DNA of 64,000 bases from Actinomycetota bacterium (GTDB taxonomy: Bacteria > Actinomycetota > Thermoleophilia > RBG-16-64-13). Both the position numbers and the translations under genes were made by a program. Each line of letters begins with the position of its first letter. Within the stretch, counting starts at the first letter, position 1. The DNA lies in NCBI GenBank assembly GCA_012523095.1, contig JAAYJE010000003.1, positions 59,420 to 123,419 on the forward strand, in the 5' to 3' direction. This document shows positions 9,167-17,938 of this stretch, one piece after another. Below the pieces are notes generated by a model. That model searched no databases. It had not been told where the DNA came from and was given only the letters and a program-made list of their open reading frames with translations.

Positions 9167-9649
9167 CTATCCTCCTGACGATGCACGCTGGCTCCTGACC
9201 ATACGCACGCTGTAGAGAGCTGAGGGGAACATGACCCGGCCCTGCATGCTCCACAAAGCGTTCAAGCTATCGAACTCCATAGGTGAGAGGGTGAAGAGCA
9301 GTTTGTCGATGTGGGAAGGGAAAGGGTTCTCCGGGTGACTGTCGGCGGCGGTGTAGGCAGGCTTCGTGTGAAGCAACCGGATCATCCTGTAGAGGTGTCG
9401 GATGCTGTCCTCGTAGCGCTTGAAACGAAACGACACCAGGATCACCAGCTCCAGAGAATCGAGGAGTTCGGTCCGGCCCAGCCCGGTGCCCTGATAGGCG
9501 CTCACCCGGAAGTTGACCAGGCTGATAACGGCTCCCCTGGTATCCGATCGGTCGGTAAGGACGGTAGCGCCCTCGAGCAGGACCTCCTGATCTTCCACTT
9601 CCAGGCGGTAGCGCAGCTCTCGGCGGATATATTCGAGCACTGTATCCAT
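9167..9649 (-). CDS. DUF4255 / Pvc16(Afp16)-like contractile-injection tail-terminator family protein
   Basis: VLLEGATVLTDRSDTRGAVISLVNFRVSAYQ..LVILVSFRFKRYEDSIRHLYRMIRLLHTK..IDKLLFTLSPMEFDSLNALWSMQGRVMFPSALYSVRMV follows the DUF4255 pattern; ATG 9649. Confidence 0.75.
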   Translation of the reverse strand: MDTVLEYIRRELRYRLEVEDQEVLLEGATVLTDRSDTRGAVISLVNFRVSAYQGTGLGRTELLDSLELVILVSFRFKRYEDSIRHLYRMIRLLHTKPAYTAADSHPENPFPSHIDKLLFTLSPMEFDSLNALWSMQGRVMFPSALYSVRMVRSQRASSGG

Positions 9650-9657
9650 CCCGACGC

Positions 9658-9685
9658 AGTATAGACGGATTGCACCGTCGGTCAA
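9658..9685 (-). promoter_or_regulatory. sigma70-type promoter, probably giving a leaderless DUF4255 mRNA
   Basis: Minus strand TTGACC-16 bp-TATACT-GCGTCGGG-ATG; -10 ends 8 nt before the start codon. Confidence 0.6.
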
Positions 9686-9955
9686 AGGCGGTCGACACCG
9701 CTGCCGATCATCATGAGGGCCTCCGTCTATCCGACCGGCGAGACCTGGTCATCCGGAGATGGAGGTCCGGATCTCCAAGGACTTCCCGCGGTAACCGACC
9801 TGGGAGAGCGGCCGGGGCGGTATCGCGCGTTGGGACAGGGGCCGCCGAGCGAGGCCGACCCTCAAGACCCGGCCGCGTCGCCGCCCTTGGCGCGGCTGCG
9901 ATCGTTCACCAGCATTCTGTATCGGCGGACCCGCGCACGGCGGGCACCGTCATCA

Positions 9956-10042
9956 TCAGGGGCTACCCAAGGGACAGCCGACAGCCAGCAGCATGACCAT
10001 GAGGAGGAGCATCGCCAGTAAGAGCGGCAGGCAGCGCTTCAA
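9956..10042 (-). CDS. Possible 28-aa hydrophobic lipoprotein-like peptide
   Basis: AAGGAGGGGAG-TTG start; LKRCLPLLLAMLLLMVMLLAVGCPLGSP; lipobox-like LAVGC. Confidence 0.3.
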   Translation of the reverse strand: MKRCLPLLLAMLLLMVMLLAVGCPLGSP

Positions 10043-10177
10043 CTCCCCTCCTTCCTCCGGTCCCTGGTGGAACCGGCCGCTTGCTAGTTTGCACGTTCGA
10101 CTATTGTCGGCAATGTCCGGGGAAATAAGAAGCCCCGACCGGCCCGGAGGCGCTCTCCACACCTAAGTCTGTGGCGC

Positions 10178-10267
10178 CGTTGCGATAACCTTGATCCTGG
10201 GGAATACGCCGCCCCGCGGGAGATACCCGCGTGGCGCCGCCGTCATGCAAGGCGCCCCGGCGCAACG
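10178..10267. ncRNA. Candidate structured RNA element (strand unresolved)
   Basis: Closing stem CGTTGCG(10178-10184)/CGCAACG(10261-10267) enclosing CGCGGG-AGATA-CCCGCG (10215-10231) and GGCGCC..GGCGCC (10233-10256) in a non-coding stretch. Confidence 0.3.
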
Positions 10268-10300
10268 AGCCTGATTGACCCAGATCGCGGGGTGACGTCC

Positions 10301-10328
10301 GGGGCCGCCTCGTTTCCGAGGCGGCCCC
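10301..10328 (-). terminator. GC-rich perfect hairpin downstream of S-layer-like gene
   Basis: GGGGCCGCCTCG-TTTC-CGAGGCGGCCCC, 12-bp perfect stem, no clear U tract. Confidence 0.5.
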
Positions 10329-10391
10329 GGGCCACCGTGCTCCTAAGAGCCGGGCGCGTCAATCGCAGTCACATCGCGCCCAACAACCTCC

Positions 10392-13073
10392 TCAGGAGCC
10401 CTGAAGTGTAAGAACGATCGCGCCGGTGTAGGTCTGACCGGGCAGAATCGTCGTCTCGACGCCGTCCACAGTCATCGTCAGAGTACCGGAGGCGGCGGCG
10501 AGTTCGGAGTCGGCGCCGACGACCAGCTTGGTGAGATAGCAGGTGCCGGTGACGACCCACCTGGAGTCGCCGGTCAGAGTCACTATCACGCCGTTATTGA
10601 CGGCGGCTGCCGGCGTGTTGGTGATCATGCCGATCTCCCGGTAGTCCTCAGCAGAGATGCCGTCTTGGGCGGTAGCCCCCAAGTGCCGGGCCGTCGAGGC
10701 CGTGATCAGACCCTCTATGCTGCTGTTGTCGAAGGTCAGCACCAGGTTCTTGCCGGTGGGGCCCGCCGGAGGACCGGGGTCGGCACCCGGAGGACCGGGG
10801 TCGGCACCCGGAGGCCCACCCATCGGCATGATGCTGGTGATGGAGTTGAAGAAGTCACCGTCCAGCTCGATATCGGTGAACGTGGCCACCGCGGCGTCCG
10901 TAGCCGCAGTCAGGTCGAATCCCTCGGCCTTGGCCGGCGGAAGGACCGGGTCGTGATAGACATTGGTGTTCTGCATGGTGGCGAAGTCTGGCCCGGGGTC
11001 GTCGTCATCCATGAGCTGCATGATGATGCCCTCGGCGGAGTTCAGCTTCGCGCCTTCGGAGCCGTCCACCGTTATGGCGATGGTCTGCCCTTTGTCGAGG
11101 AAGACGGCCTTCCCGGTGTTGAAGATGGTGCCGCCGCTCACATCCAGCGTGCCTCCGCCGTGCCACATGACACCCCAGCGGTCGGAGTTGACCACAGTAG
11201 GCTTGTCGGGGATGGCGGCCAGCTCCGTGGCCGTCAGCCCGAGATCGAGCGTCGTATTCAACTCGGCGACCTTGGCCGCGTCACTATCACCATAGAAGAG
11301 GAAGCTGCCCCGGCTGATGGTGGCGCAGCTGGGCACGTCTATCTCGCAGCCGAGGAAGTACTCGGTGGCATCGCCGATCCCGTATGAGCCGTAGCCGTCC
11401 TCACCGGTGATCTCGATCTTGCTATTGATAGCGGTGAGGATCGGCGTGGTGCAGCCGTCGGTGGAGAGCACGCCCCATCCTTCAGCGCCGATATAGGAGT
11501 TGATATAGCTGGCCTTGGTGTTGGTGCCCAGCAGGTTGGTGGCACGGGCGTTGCCGGCCAGGCCCAGCATCCAGGGCACCGACCGCATCTGGGCGGTGTC
11601 GATGGTGGGGATGTAGTCGGCCGGCAGAATGCCGTCGGCCACGTACAGATAGGAGTTCTTGACGATGGTGTTGCTGCCCTGGTCGGCTATCACAGCCGTG
11701 CGGACCACGCCCTCGTTCTCGATGCGGACGCCGTCCACGATGACTCTGGTGTCCTCGCCACGCACGGTGAGAGCGGCCCCTGTGCCGATGAAGTCGCTGC
11801 GGCTGTTGCCCACCAGGCTGATCTTGGCATCTCTGATGATCCAGTCGCCGCCGGCCGCGAATATGGCGTTGAAGTTCTCACCCGTCGAGCGGAAGCAACC
11901 ACCGTCGACCGCGCCACCGGTGACGGTCGCACCCGAGGCGGCGGCCGACACCGACTTGGACTCCACCAGGCCGGTGCCATCCAGGTAGAGGGCCTGGCGG
12001 AAGGGGAACATGAGCGGCGGCGCGGGGTCCCCTCCGGGAGGGCCGCCGACTTGTGCGTACGGCACCAGGTTCTCGTCTGTGACCGTCAACACGATGTTGC
12101 CCGTGTAGCTGAGCGGACCGGTCAGCTCGGTCTCCACTCCGGTCGTGGTCACGAGCTTGCCGCCCGTCTCTACGCCGTTCACGGTGAGGGTGACCTCTTT
12201 GCCTTCCGGAACCACGATGCTCGCACCGGCGCCGACGGTGAGCACCTGAGCGTAGGTGGTCTCAGCAACGACCCACTCCTCGCCGGCCGCCACGCTGAAG
12301 GCCACCGGAGTGTCATCGATGGGGAGAACGGCGACCGGCAGACGGCAGTGCTCGACGTTCTCATCCACCATGCGCACGATGTAGAGAGCCATCTGGGCTC
12401 GGGTCACGTAGTCCAGCGGCCCGTACTTGCCGTTGCTGTAGCCCACGGCGATCCCCTGGGCGGCCAGCGCGTTCACGTCCGCGGCGCGAGCGAAGGTGGC
12501 CGCGTCGACGTCGACGAAGAACTCCTTGGTGGTCTTGTAGGCGTCCTCCTCGAGCAGGTTGGCCACGCGGACCAGGAACGATGCCATCTGGTAGCGGGTG
12601 ACGTTGCCGGTGGGGTCGAACTGGGTGGACGTGACCCCCTGGGTAACACCCAGAGTGTGAAGGAGGGCGATGGCGTCCTTGGCCTCCTGGGACAAGCCGG
12701 CGATATCGGTGAAGCCCGGGTCCTCAACTGTGGCCGGCACGTCGAACTCGGTGTTATCGGCCGCGTAGTCGATCAGCCGCGCCAAGAAGAGCGCCATCTC
12801 CCACCGCGCCACGTTGTTCGCCGGGCGGTAGGTGTGATCGCCATAACCCAGCGTTATGCCGTAGAAGCCCATGCACTCGACGGCTTCCTGGGTGGCGGGG
12901 GCGAGACTACCGATGTCGGTGAGGCCCGATTCGAAGTCACCGGCATGCTCACCGGCGAAATCGGTCCCCCGGGCGGTCGGGATGGGATCCAGGGCGAAGG
13001 CTGCCCCGGCCAAGCCGAGGACGAGTATCATCACCAACCCGACAAGCAGTACGAAGTAGCGTTTGTGAGTCAC
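10392..13073 (-). CDS. Large SLH-domain S-layer/adhesin protein with beta-helix-like repeats
   Basis: Signal peptide MTHKRYFVLLVGLVMILVLGLAGAAFA; three N-terminal SLH repeats; long beta-strand-rich body (TVRGEDTRVIVDGVRIENEGVVRTAVIADQGSNTIVKNSYLYVADG). Confidence 0.88.
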   Translation of the reverse strand: MTHKRYFVLLVGLVMILVLGLAGAAFALDPIPTARGTDFAGEHAGDFESGLTDIGSLAPATQEAVECMGFYGITLGYGDHTYRPANNVARWEMALFLARLIDYAADNTEFDVPATVEDPGFTDIAGLSQEAKDAIALLHTLGVTQGVTSTQFDPTGNVTRYQMASFLVRVANLLEEDAYKTTKEFFVDVDAATFARAADVNALAAQGIAVGYSNGKYGPLDYVTRAQMALYIVRMVDENVEHCRLPVAVLPIDDTPVAFSVAAGEEWVVAETTYAQVLTVGAGASIVVPEGKEVTLTVNGVETGGKLVTTTGVETELTGPLSYTGNIVLTVTDENLVPYAQVGGPPGGDPAPPLMFPFRQALYLDGTGLVESKSVSAAASGATVTGGAVDGGCFRSTGENFNAIFAAGGDWIIRDAKISLVGNSRSDFIGTGAALTVRGEDTRVIVDGVRIENEGVVRTAVIADQGSNTIVKNSYLYVADGILPADYIPTIDTAQMRSVPWMLGLAGNARATNLLGTNTKASYINSYIGAEGWGVLSTDGCTTPILTAINSKIEITGEDGYGSYGIGDATEYFLGCEIDVPSCATISRGSFLFYGDSDAAKVAELNTTLDLGLTATELAAIPDKPTVVNSDRWGVMWHGGGTLDVSGGTIFNTGKAVFLDKGQTIAITVDGSEGAKLNSAEGIIMQLMDDDDPGPDFATMQNTNVYHDPVLPPAKAEGFDLTAATDAAVATFTDIELDGDFFNSITSIMPMGGPPGADPGPPGADPGPPAGPTGKNLVLTFDNSSIEGLITASTARHLGATAQDGISAEDYREIGMITNTPAAAVNNGVIVTLTGDSRWVVTGTCYLTKLVVGADSELAAASGTLTMTVDGVETTILPGQTYTGAIVLTLQGS
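10767..10808. repeat. 21-bp tandem repeat encoding PGADPGP linker
   Basis: CGGAGGACCGGGGTCGGCACC present twice in tandem plus a partial copy. Confidence 0.75.
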
Positions 13074-13416
13074 AGGTCACACTCCTCATGTAGACGTGTA
13101 CCGGACGCGTAGGCCGATGGGATCAGTCCTTGTGACGGTCACCCCCTCTCCCGACAGATCGAAACCTGAAGCCCGCCGAACGGCGATCTTGAAGAAACAC
13201 AAGAGTCCATGCAGGTATTCTTTCATCATGGATATGGTGGTGACATAAATCAAGACACTCCGCATCATATCGTATGTATCAATATGACCATGTGATACAG
13301 ATCAGCCGGCCATTTTGAGTAGACGGGCTCGATGTGGGAAGCGAGGACACTCGGGATCCAGTCGCCTTGACCCCCCGAAGGGAAGAGGTTACAGCCGCAC
13401 AGTATGGAAAACGGGT

Positions 13417-14946
13417 CTAGCCGGCTGCGAAGAGGTTGTTCAGCGCCTCAGCCAGCGTAGGATGGGCGAAGGTTGCGTTGTGGAGGATCTGGGCAGTCAC
13501 TCCGCCGAGCATGGCCACTTCAATTACCGCCATCAGCTCGCCGCCGTCCACGCCGAGCACCGCCGCCCCCAGTATGCGGCCCGTCTGTTTTTCCGTCACT
13601 GCTTTTATGAAGCCCCGGCTCTCCGCCGTTTGTAGGGCTCTCGCCACCCGACCCATGGGCAATGTCGCCACCTCTACGTCGTAGCCTTTGGCCCGCGCCT
13701 CGGTCTCACTGAGCCCTACCCGCCCAAGCTGAGGGTCGGTGAAGATGGTGTACGGCACCACCCGGTCGACGAGCGAAGCCCCTCCCGAGCCGAGCAGGTT
13801 GGTCTTGACAATACGATAGTCGTCGTAAGAGATGTGGGTGAAGGCCGGCCCGCCCTTGATATCGCCCAGAGCCCAGATACCCGACGTCGAACTCTCCAGC
13901 CGCTCATCAACCGTGATGTAGCCGTAGTCGTCGGTCTGCACCCCGACGGCCGCGAGATCGAGGTCCTCGGTGTTCGGCCGACGACCGGTCGCGACCAGCA
14001 GGTGAGAGCCTTCGATCACTTTGGACGTGGCGGAAGAGCGCAGCCTCACAGTGATCCCTCCCGCGAGAGCACTCCGCGCGGAACGCCCGCCTACCTCCTC
14101 AACCTGACTGTGGAGGAGCATGTCTATACCGTCCTCGCGTAGGACCTCGGTCAAGGCGCCGGCCACGTCCGGGTCCTCCCGGGAGAGCACCCGTCCCCCC
14201 CGGTGGATGATGGTCACGCGGCTGCCGAAGCGGCGGAACATCTGGGCGAACTCCACGGCCACGTAGCCGGCTCCAAGCACGAGTAAGTGGTCGGGCACCT
14301 CATCCAACTCCATGATGCCGGTCGAATCGAGATAGGGAACGCTTCCAAGTCCGGCAATATTCGGTATGGAAGGCCGGGCGCCGGTATCGAGGAAGACTCG
14401 GGGCGCTTCGAGGAACTGTTCTTGGCCGGCCTCCGTCCGCACCAGCAGGCGGTGCGTATCGGCGTGGTACACGCCGGTGCTGTGAGCGCCGGTATGATGC
14501 ATGTTGGCGAGGTCTGCGCCGGTATCCGGTCCTCCGGCGTCCTGTTCGCCGCTACGTTGTCCTTCGGCACCGAGGCCGCGCCTGCCGATGAAGCGGGCCT
14601 CCCCGAAGATAAGACTCAGACCGGGCGTCTCGCGCAGACGTCGCTCGGCGCCCGTCCGCCACAGCTCCACCATGTCTCGTTTCCGCCGACGCACGGTCGG
14701 CATGTCCACGGTAACAGACCCGAGCTGCACGCCGTAGTCGGCGGCGCGTCGGGCCAGATAAGCCACTCGAGCACTTGCAGCCATGGTCTTGGTGGGTGTA
14801 CAGCCCTCGTTGACGCAGCTGCCGCCTATGTGTTTTCGCTCAACGAGAGCAGTCTTCCAACCCGCCTCCGCCAACCCGCGCGCCAGCGGGACTCCGGCCT
14901 GGCCTGCGCCCACAATGATCGCATCGAACTGTTCGACGTCGGGCAT
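13417..14946 (-). CDS. Pyridine nucleotide-disulfide oxidoreductase (mercuric reductase / Lpd-like)
   Basis: FDAIIVGAGQAGVPLARGLAEAG; redox motif GGSCVNEGCTPTKTM; LLVLGAGYVAVEFAQMFRRFG; C-terminal FAHPTLAEALN; ATG at 14946. Confidence 0.92.
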   Translation of the reverse strand: MPDVEQFDAIIVGAGQAGVPLARGLAEAGWKTALVERKHIGGSCVNEGCTPTKTMAASARVAYLARRAADYGVQLGSVTVDMPTVRRRKRDMVELWRTGAERRLRETPGLSLIFGEARFIGRRGLGAEGQRSGEQDAGGPDTGADLANMHHTGAHSTGVYHADTHRLLVRTEAGQEQFLEAPRVFLDTGARPSIPNIAGLGSVPYLDSTGIMELDEVPDHLLVLGAGYVAVEFAQMFRRFGSRVTIIHRGGRVLSREDPDVAGALTEVLREDGIDMLLHSQVEEVGGRSARSALAGGITVRLRSSATSKVIEGSHLLVATGRRPNTEDLDLAAVGVQTDDYGYITVDERLESSTSGIWALGDIKGGPAFTHISYDDYRIVKTNLLGSGGASLVDRVVPYTIFTDPQLGRVGLSETEARAKGYDVEVATLPMGRVARALQTAESRGFIKAVTEKQTGRILGAAVLGVDGGELMAVIEVAMLGGVTAQILHNATFAHPTLAEALNNLFAAG

Positions 14947-15104
14947 GTTGCTTACGTACCCGCGTGAAGTGCAGGACAAACGGGGCGCACGCGACTGCGA
15001 CAAACGCAGTCTCAACGAACGATGCATCGAGAAGTCGCACACGGGGTACTCACCTTATTCAAGCGCTTCCGCCGACCCGTTCACTCCCTCGGAGAGGAGA
15101 AGTC

Positions 15105-15383
15105 ATGGACAAAGTCGATTACTCCGAAGAGAATGCGGCCAAATGTTGGTGCTCACAGTGCGCCGTGCAGGCAAGTAGCGACTGTGCCCGCTCGCTGTAT
15201 CAGCAGGCGAAAGACGCCCAAGGGTTGCCGCCCCCTGAGCGCCTGCCGGGTCTTTACTGTGCCACAGGCAAGGCCTCTTGCACCGATCTCGCCGTGGTGA
15301 ACATGTGTAACTGCCCCGCGTGCCTGGTTTGGGCCGAGAACCACCTACAGGGGAACCACTACTGCCATCTGGGCACAGCCTAG
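15105..15383 (+). CDS. DUF2769-like cysteine-rich protein
   Basis: 92 aa with CWCSQC, GLYCATGKASC, CNCPAC, YCHLG; good RBS (GGAGAGGAG). Confidence 0.65.
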   Translation: MDKVDYSEENAAKCWCSQCAVQASSDCARSLYQQAKDAQGLPPPERLPGLYCATGKASCTDLAVVNMCNCPACLVWAENHLQGNHYCHLGTA

Positions 15384-15405
15384 CCCCCGACAGAAGGGAC
15401 GAGAG

Positions 15406-17049
15406 ATGCAAGCGTGGATCGGGTCCCTCAGAAGAGGAATGGCGGTACGATGCGTCGTTTCGGTTTCAGCATTGCTGTTGATCCTGACGGCGACTGTGAT
15501 CGGCGCCTGCGGGGATAACACCACCACTGCCACATCCACCGGTAGCGTCGCCACCCATGGCGCCGGGAGCGACACGTCGACGGCTTCAGGGCCGGTCGAC
15601 CCTCAGGTCGGGGGGATTCTGAAAGTCGCCGCGGAGCCGGCGGTCAACCGCGACCCGGCCTTTGCCAGCGGACGATCGGACATCCTCATCAACCAGCAGG
15701 TGTACGAGCGGCTGACCGAGGTCGACGGGCAGAACCAAGTGATACCGGGACTGGCCACCGACTGGCGGTCCACCGACGGCAGGATCTGGACCTTTACGCT
15801 GCGGTCCGAAGTGATCTTCTCAAACGGTGAGCCATTCACTGCCGACGACGTCGTCTACACCTTCAACCGTCTGCGCGATCCTCAGGTGGGCTCGCCGGGG
15901 GTCCAGTTGTATGAGAACGTGAGCGGTGTCGAAGCGGTGGACCCGACCCACGTGGAATTCACGCTGGACAAGCCGAACCCCGACTTCCCCAGCGACGTCT
16001 CCGACTACCACGCGGCCGTACTTTGCAGATCGGTGGTCGATCCGGCCGTAGAGTGGATCGGGACCGGCCCTTTCATCCTCAGCGCCTACTCAGCCGAGGA
16101 GCGGGCCACTTTGACTAAGAATCTCGAGTATTGGATGAAAGACACACGGGGCGTCCGACTCCCCTACTTGGACCAGATCGACCTCATCTTCTCCCCGGAC
16201 ATGGCCGGCCAGGTCAGCGCTCTTAGAGGCGGTCAGGTGCAGTTTCTCGCAGGGCTTACGTCCGAACTCGTTGACTCCATCAAAGGCGACGGGAAGCTGA
16301 AGGTCATCACCGGCCCGTCGAGCGCGTTCCACTACGTCATCCACATGCGTTCCGACCCCGGACACCCGGCCGCCGACCGGCGCGTGCGCCGGGCTCTGCA
16401 ACTGGGGACCGATCATCAGGGGCTTATCGACCAGGTGCGGCCCGGTCTGGCGGTGGTGGGCAACGGCACCCCGGTGGGACCGGCATACGGTGACTACTAT
16501 CTCGACCAGCCGCCGACCCACGATCCTGAGCTGGCCAAACAGTTGCTTATGGAGGCGGGTGTGCCCGACCTCAGCCTGACGCTTCACGCGCAGCAGGCGC
16601 TCGAGATACCGGCCATCGCCACCGTCTGGCAACAGCAGATGAAGACTATCGGAGTGACGGTCGACATCCAGACCATCCCGCCCGATGTCTATTACGGTGA
16701 CGGAGACACGAGTTGGCTCAAGGTCGACTTCGGTATCACAGAGTGGGGCGCCAGAGCTACGCCGAACGCCTACTTCAACGTAGCCTACGTGACCGGCGCC
16801 GCTTACAACGAATCACACTGGAGCGACCTAGATTTCGACGCCCTCGTAGCCCAGATCAACAGCGAGATCGACCGCGCGAAGCGTATCCAGCTCTACAAAG
16901 AGGCTCAGACCATCATGATCGATCGCGGTCCGGTGATAGTACCGTTCTTCGAGACGGCGGCCGCAGGCGCCGACGCCCGGCTCGGCGACGTCGAGTTGGC
17001 CCCCGACTGGTCGCGGACGCTGTTCAGTACCGCATACTTCGAGAAGTGA
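15406..17049 (+). CDS. ABC transporter substrate-binding protein, family 5 (peptide/nickel type)
   Basis: Lipoprotein-type signal (VIGACGDN); DPQVGGILKVAAEPAVNRDPAF; LTEVDGQNQVIPGLATDWRSTDGRIWTFTLRSEVIFSNGEPFTADDVVYTFNRL. Confidence 0.95.
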   Translation: MQAWIGSLRRGMAVRCVVSVSALLLILTATVIGACGDNTTTATSTGSVATHGAGSDTSTASGPVDPQVGGILKVAAEPAVNRDPAFASGRSDILINQQVYERLTEVDGQNQVIPGLATDWRSTDGRIWTFTLRSEVIFSNGEPFTADDVVYTFNRLRDPQVGSPGVQLYENVSGVEAVDPTHVEFTLDKPNPDFPSDVSDYHAAVLCRSVVDPAVEWIGTGPFILSAYSAEERATLTKNLEYWMKDTRGVRLPYLDQIDLIFSPDMAGQVSALRGGQVQFLAGLTSELVDSIKGDGKLKVITGPSSAFHYVIHMRSDPGHPAADRRVRRALQLGTDHQGLIDQVRPGLAVVGNGTPVGPAYGDYYLDQPPTHDPELAKQLLMEAGVPDLSLTLHAQQALEIPAIATVWQQQMKTIGVTVDIQTIPPDVYYGDGDTSWLKVDFGITEWGARATPNAYFNVAYVTGAAYNESHWSDLDFDALVAQINSEIDRAKRIQLYKEAQTIMIDRGPVIVPFFETAAAGADARLGDVELAPDWSRTLFSTAYFEK

Positions 17050-17052
17050 GCC

Positions 17053-17937
17053 TTGGATAGGGAAGGGCGAGGGTCTACCGGTACCCCCTCGCGCGGAGCG
17101 ACGGCCTATTGGCGTCGGCTCCGCCGTCAACCGGTGGCACTTGCCGCCACCTCGGTGTTCATCCTTTTCCTGTTCGCCGCCCTCTTCGGCCCCCTGGTGG
17201 CACCCTACGACCACACCGCCCAGGACGCCGCCCAAAGACTGCAGGGCCCCAGCCCGGCCCACCTCATGGGCACAGACAACTTCGGACGCGATGTCTTCAG
17301 CCGCGTGTTGGTTGGGACTCAAGGGGTATTCTACTTGGGGGGCGCGGGCACCTTCTTGGCGGCCGTCCTCGGTACAGCCTTGGGACTCATCGCCGGCTAC
17401 GCAGGCCGCCTCTGGGACGAAGCCATAATGCGCGTTCTGGACGTTCTTCTGGCCTTTCCTGCCCTGCTCCTAGCCATGGTGCTCCTCTCCACCGTCGGAC
17501 CGTCCGATATCAACCTCATCCTGGTCATAACGATCCTATACATCCCTATGTTCGCCCGCATCGCCCGCAGCATGGTGTTGGACCTCCGCACCCGGGAGTT
17601 CGTAGAAGCCGCCCGCCTGCGCGGCGAATCCCGCCGCTACATCCTCTTCGGAGAGATGCTCCCCAACGCCGTGGCCCCGCTGCTGGTGGAGGCCTCCATC
17701 CGCTTCGCCTACTCGATCTTCTTGGTAGCTTCTTTGGGATTCCTGGGACTGGGCGTCGCTCCGCCCTCCCCCGATTGGGGACGCCAGGTGAACGACGCCC
17801 GCACCTTCTTCGATGTCGCTCCTTGGATGCTCCTCTTCCCCGCCGCCGCCATCTCGGCCCTGGTGATCAGCACCAGCCTGATGGCCGACGGTCTCCGCCG
17901 CGTGTTCGATCCCTCAGTTGAAGGCCGGAGGCGGTGA
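17053..17937 (+). CDS. Oligopeptide ABC transporter permease (DppC type)
   Basis: LMGTDNFGRDVFSRVLVGTQ; EAARLRGESRRYILFGEMLPNAVAPLLVEASIRFAYSIFLVASLGFLGLGVAPPSPDWG. Confidence 0.95.
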   Translation: MDREGRGSTGTPSRGATAYWRRLRRQPVALAATSVFILFLFAALFGPLVAPYDHTAQDAAQRLQGPSPAHLMGTDNFGRDVFSRVLVGTQGVFYLGGAGTFLAAVLGTALGLIAGYAGRLWDEAIMRVLDVLLAFPALLLAMVLLSTVGPSDINLILVITILYIPMFARIARSMVLDLRTREFVEAARLRGESRRYILFGEMLPNAVAPLLVEASIRFAYSIFLVASLGFLGLGVAPPSPDWGRQVNDARTFFDVAPWMLLFPAAAISALVISTSLMADGLRRVFDPSVEGRRR

Positions 17938-17938
17938 C

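Noticed and set aside
12051-13112. Long plus-strand ORF of 353 aa
   Set aside because: Antisense to the SLH gene; long open antisense frames are expected in high-GC DNA
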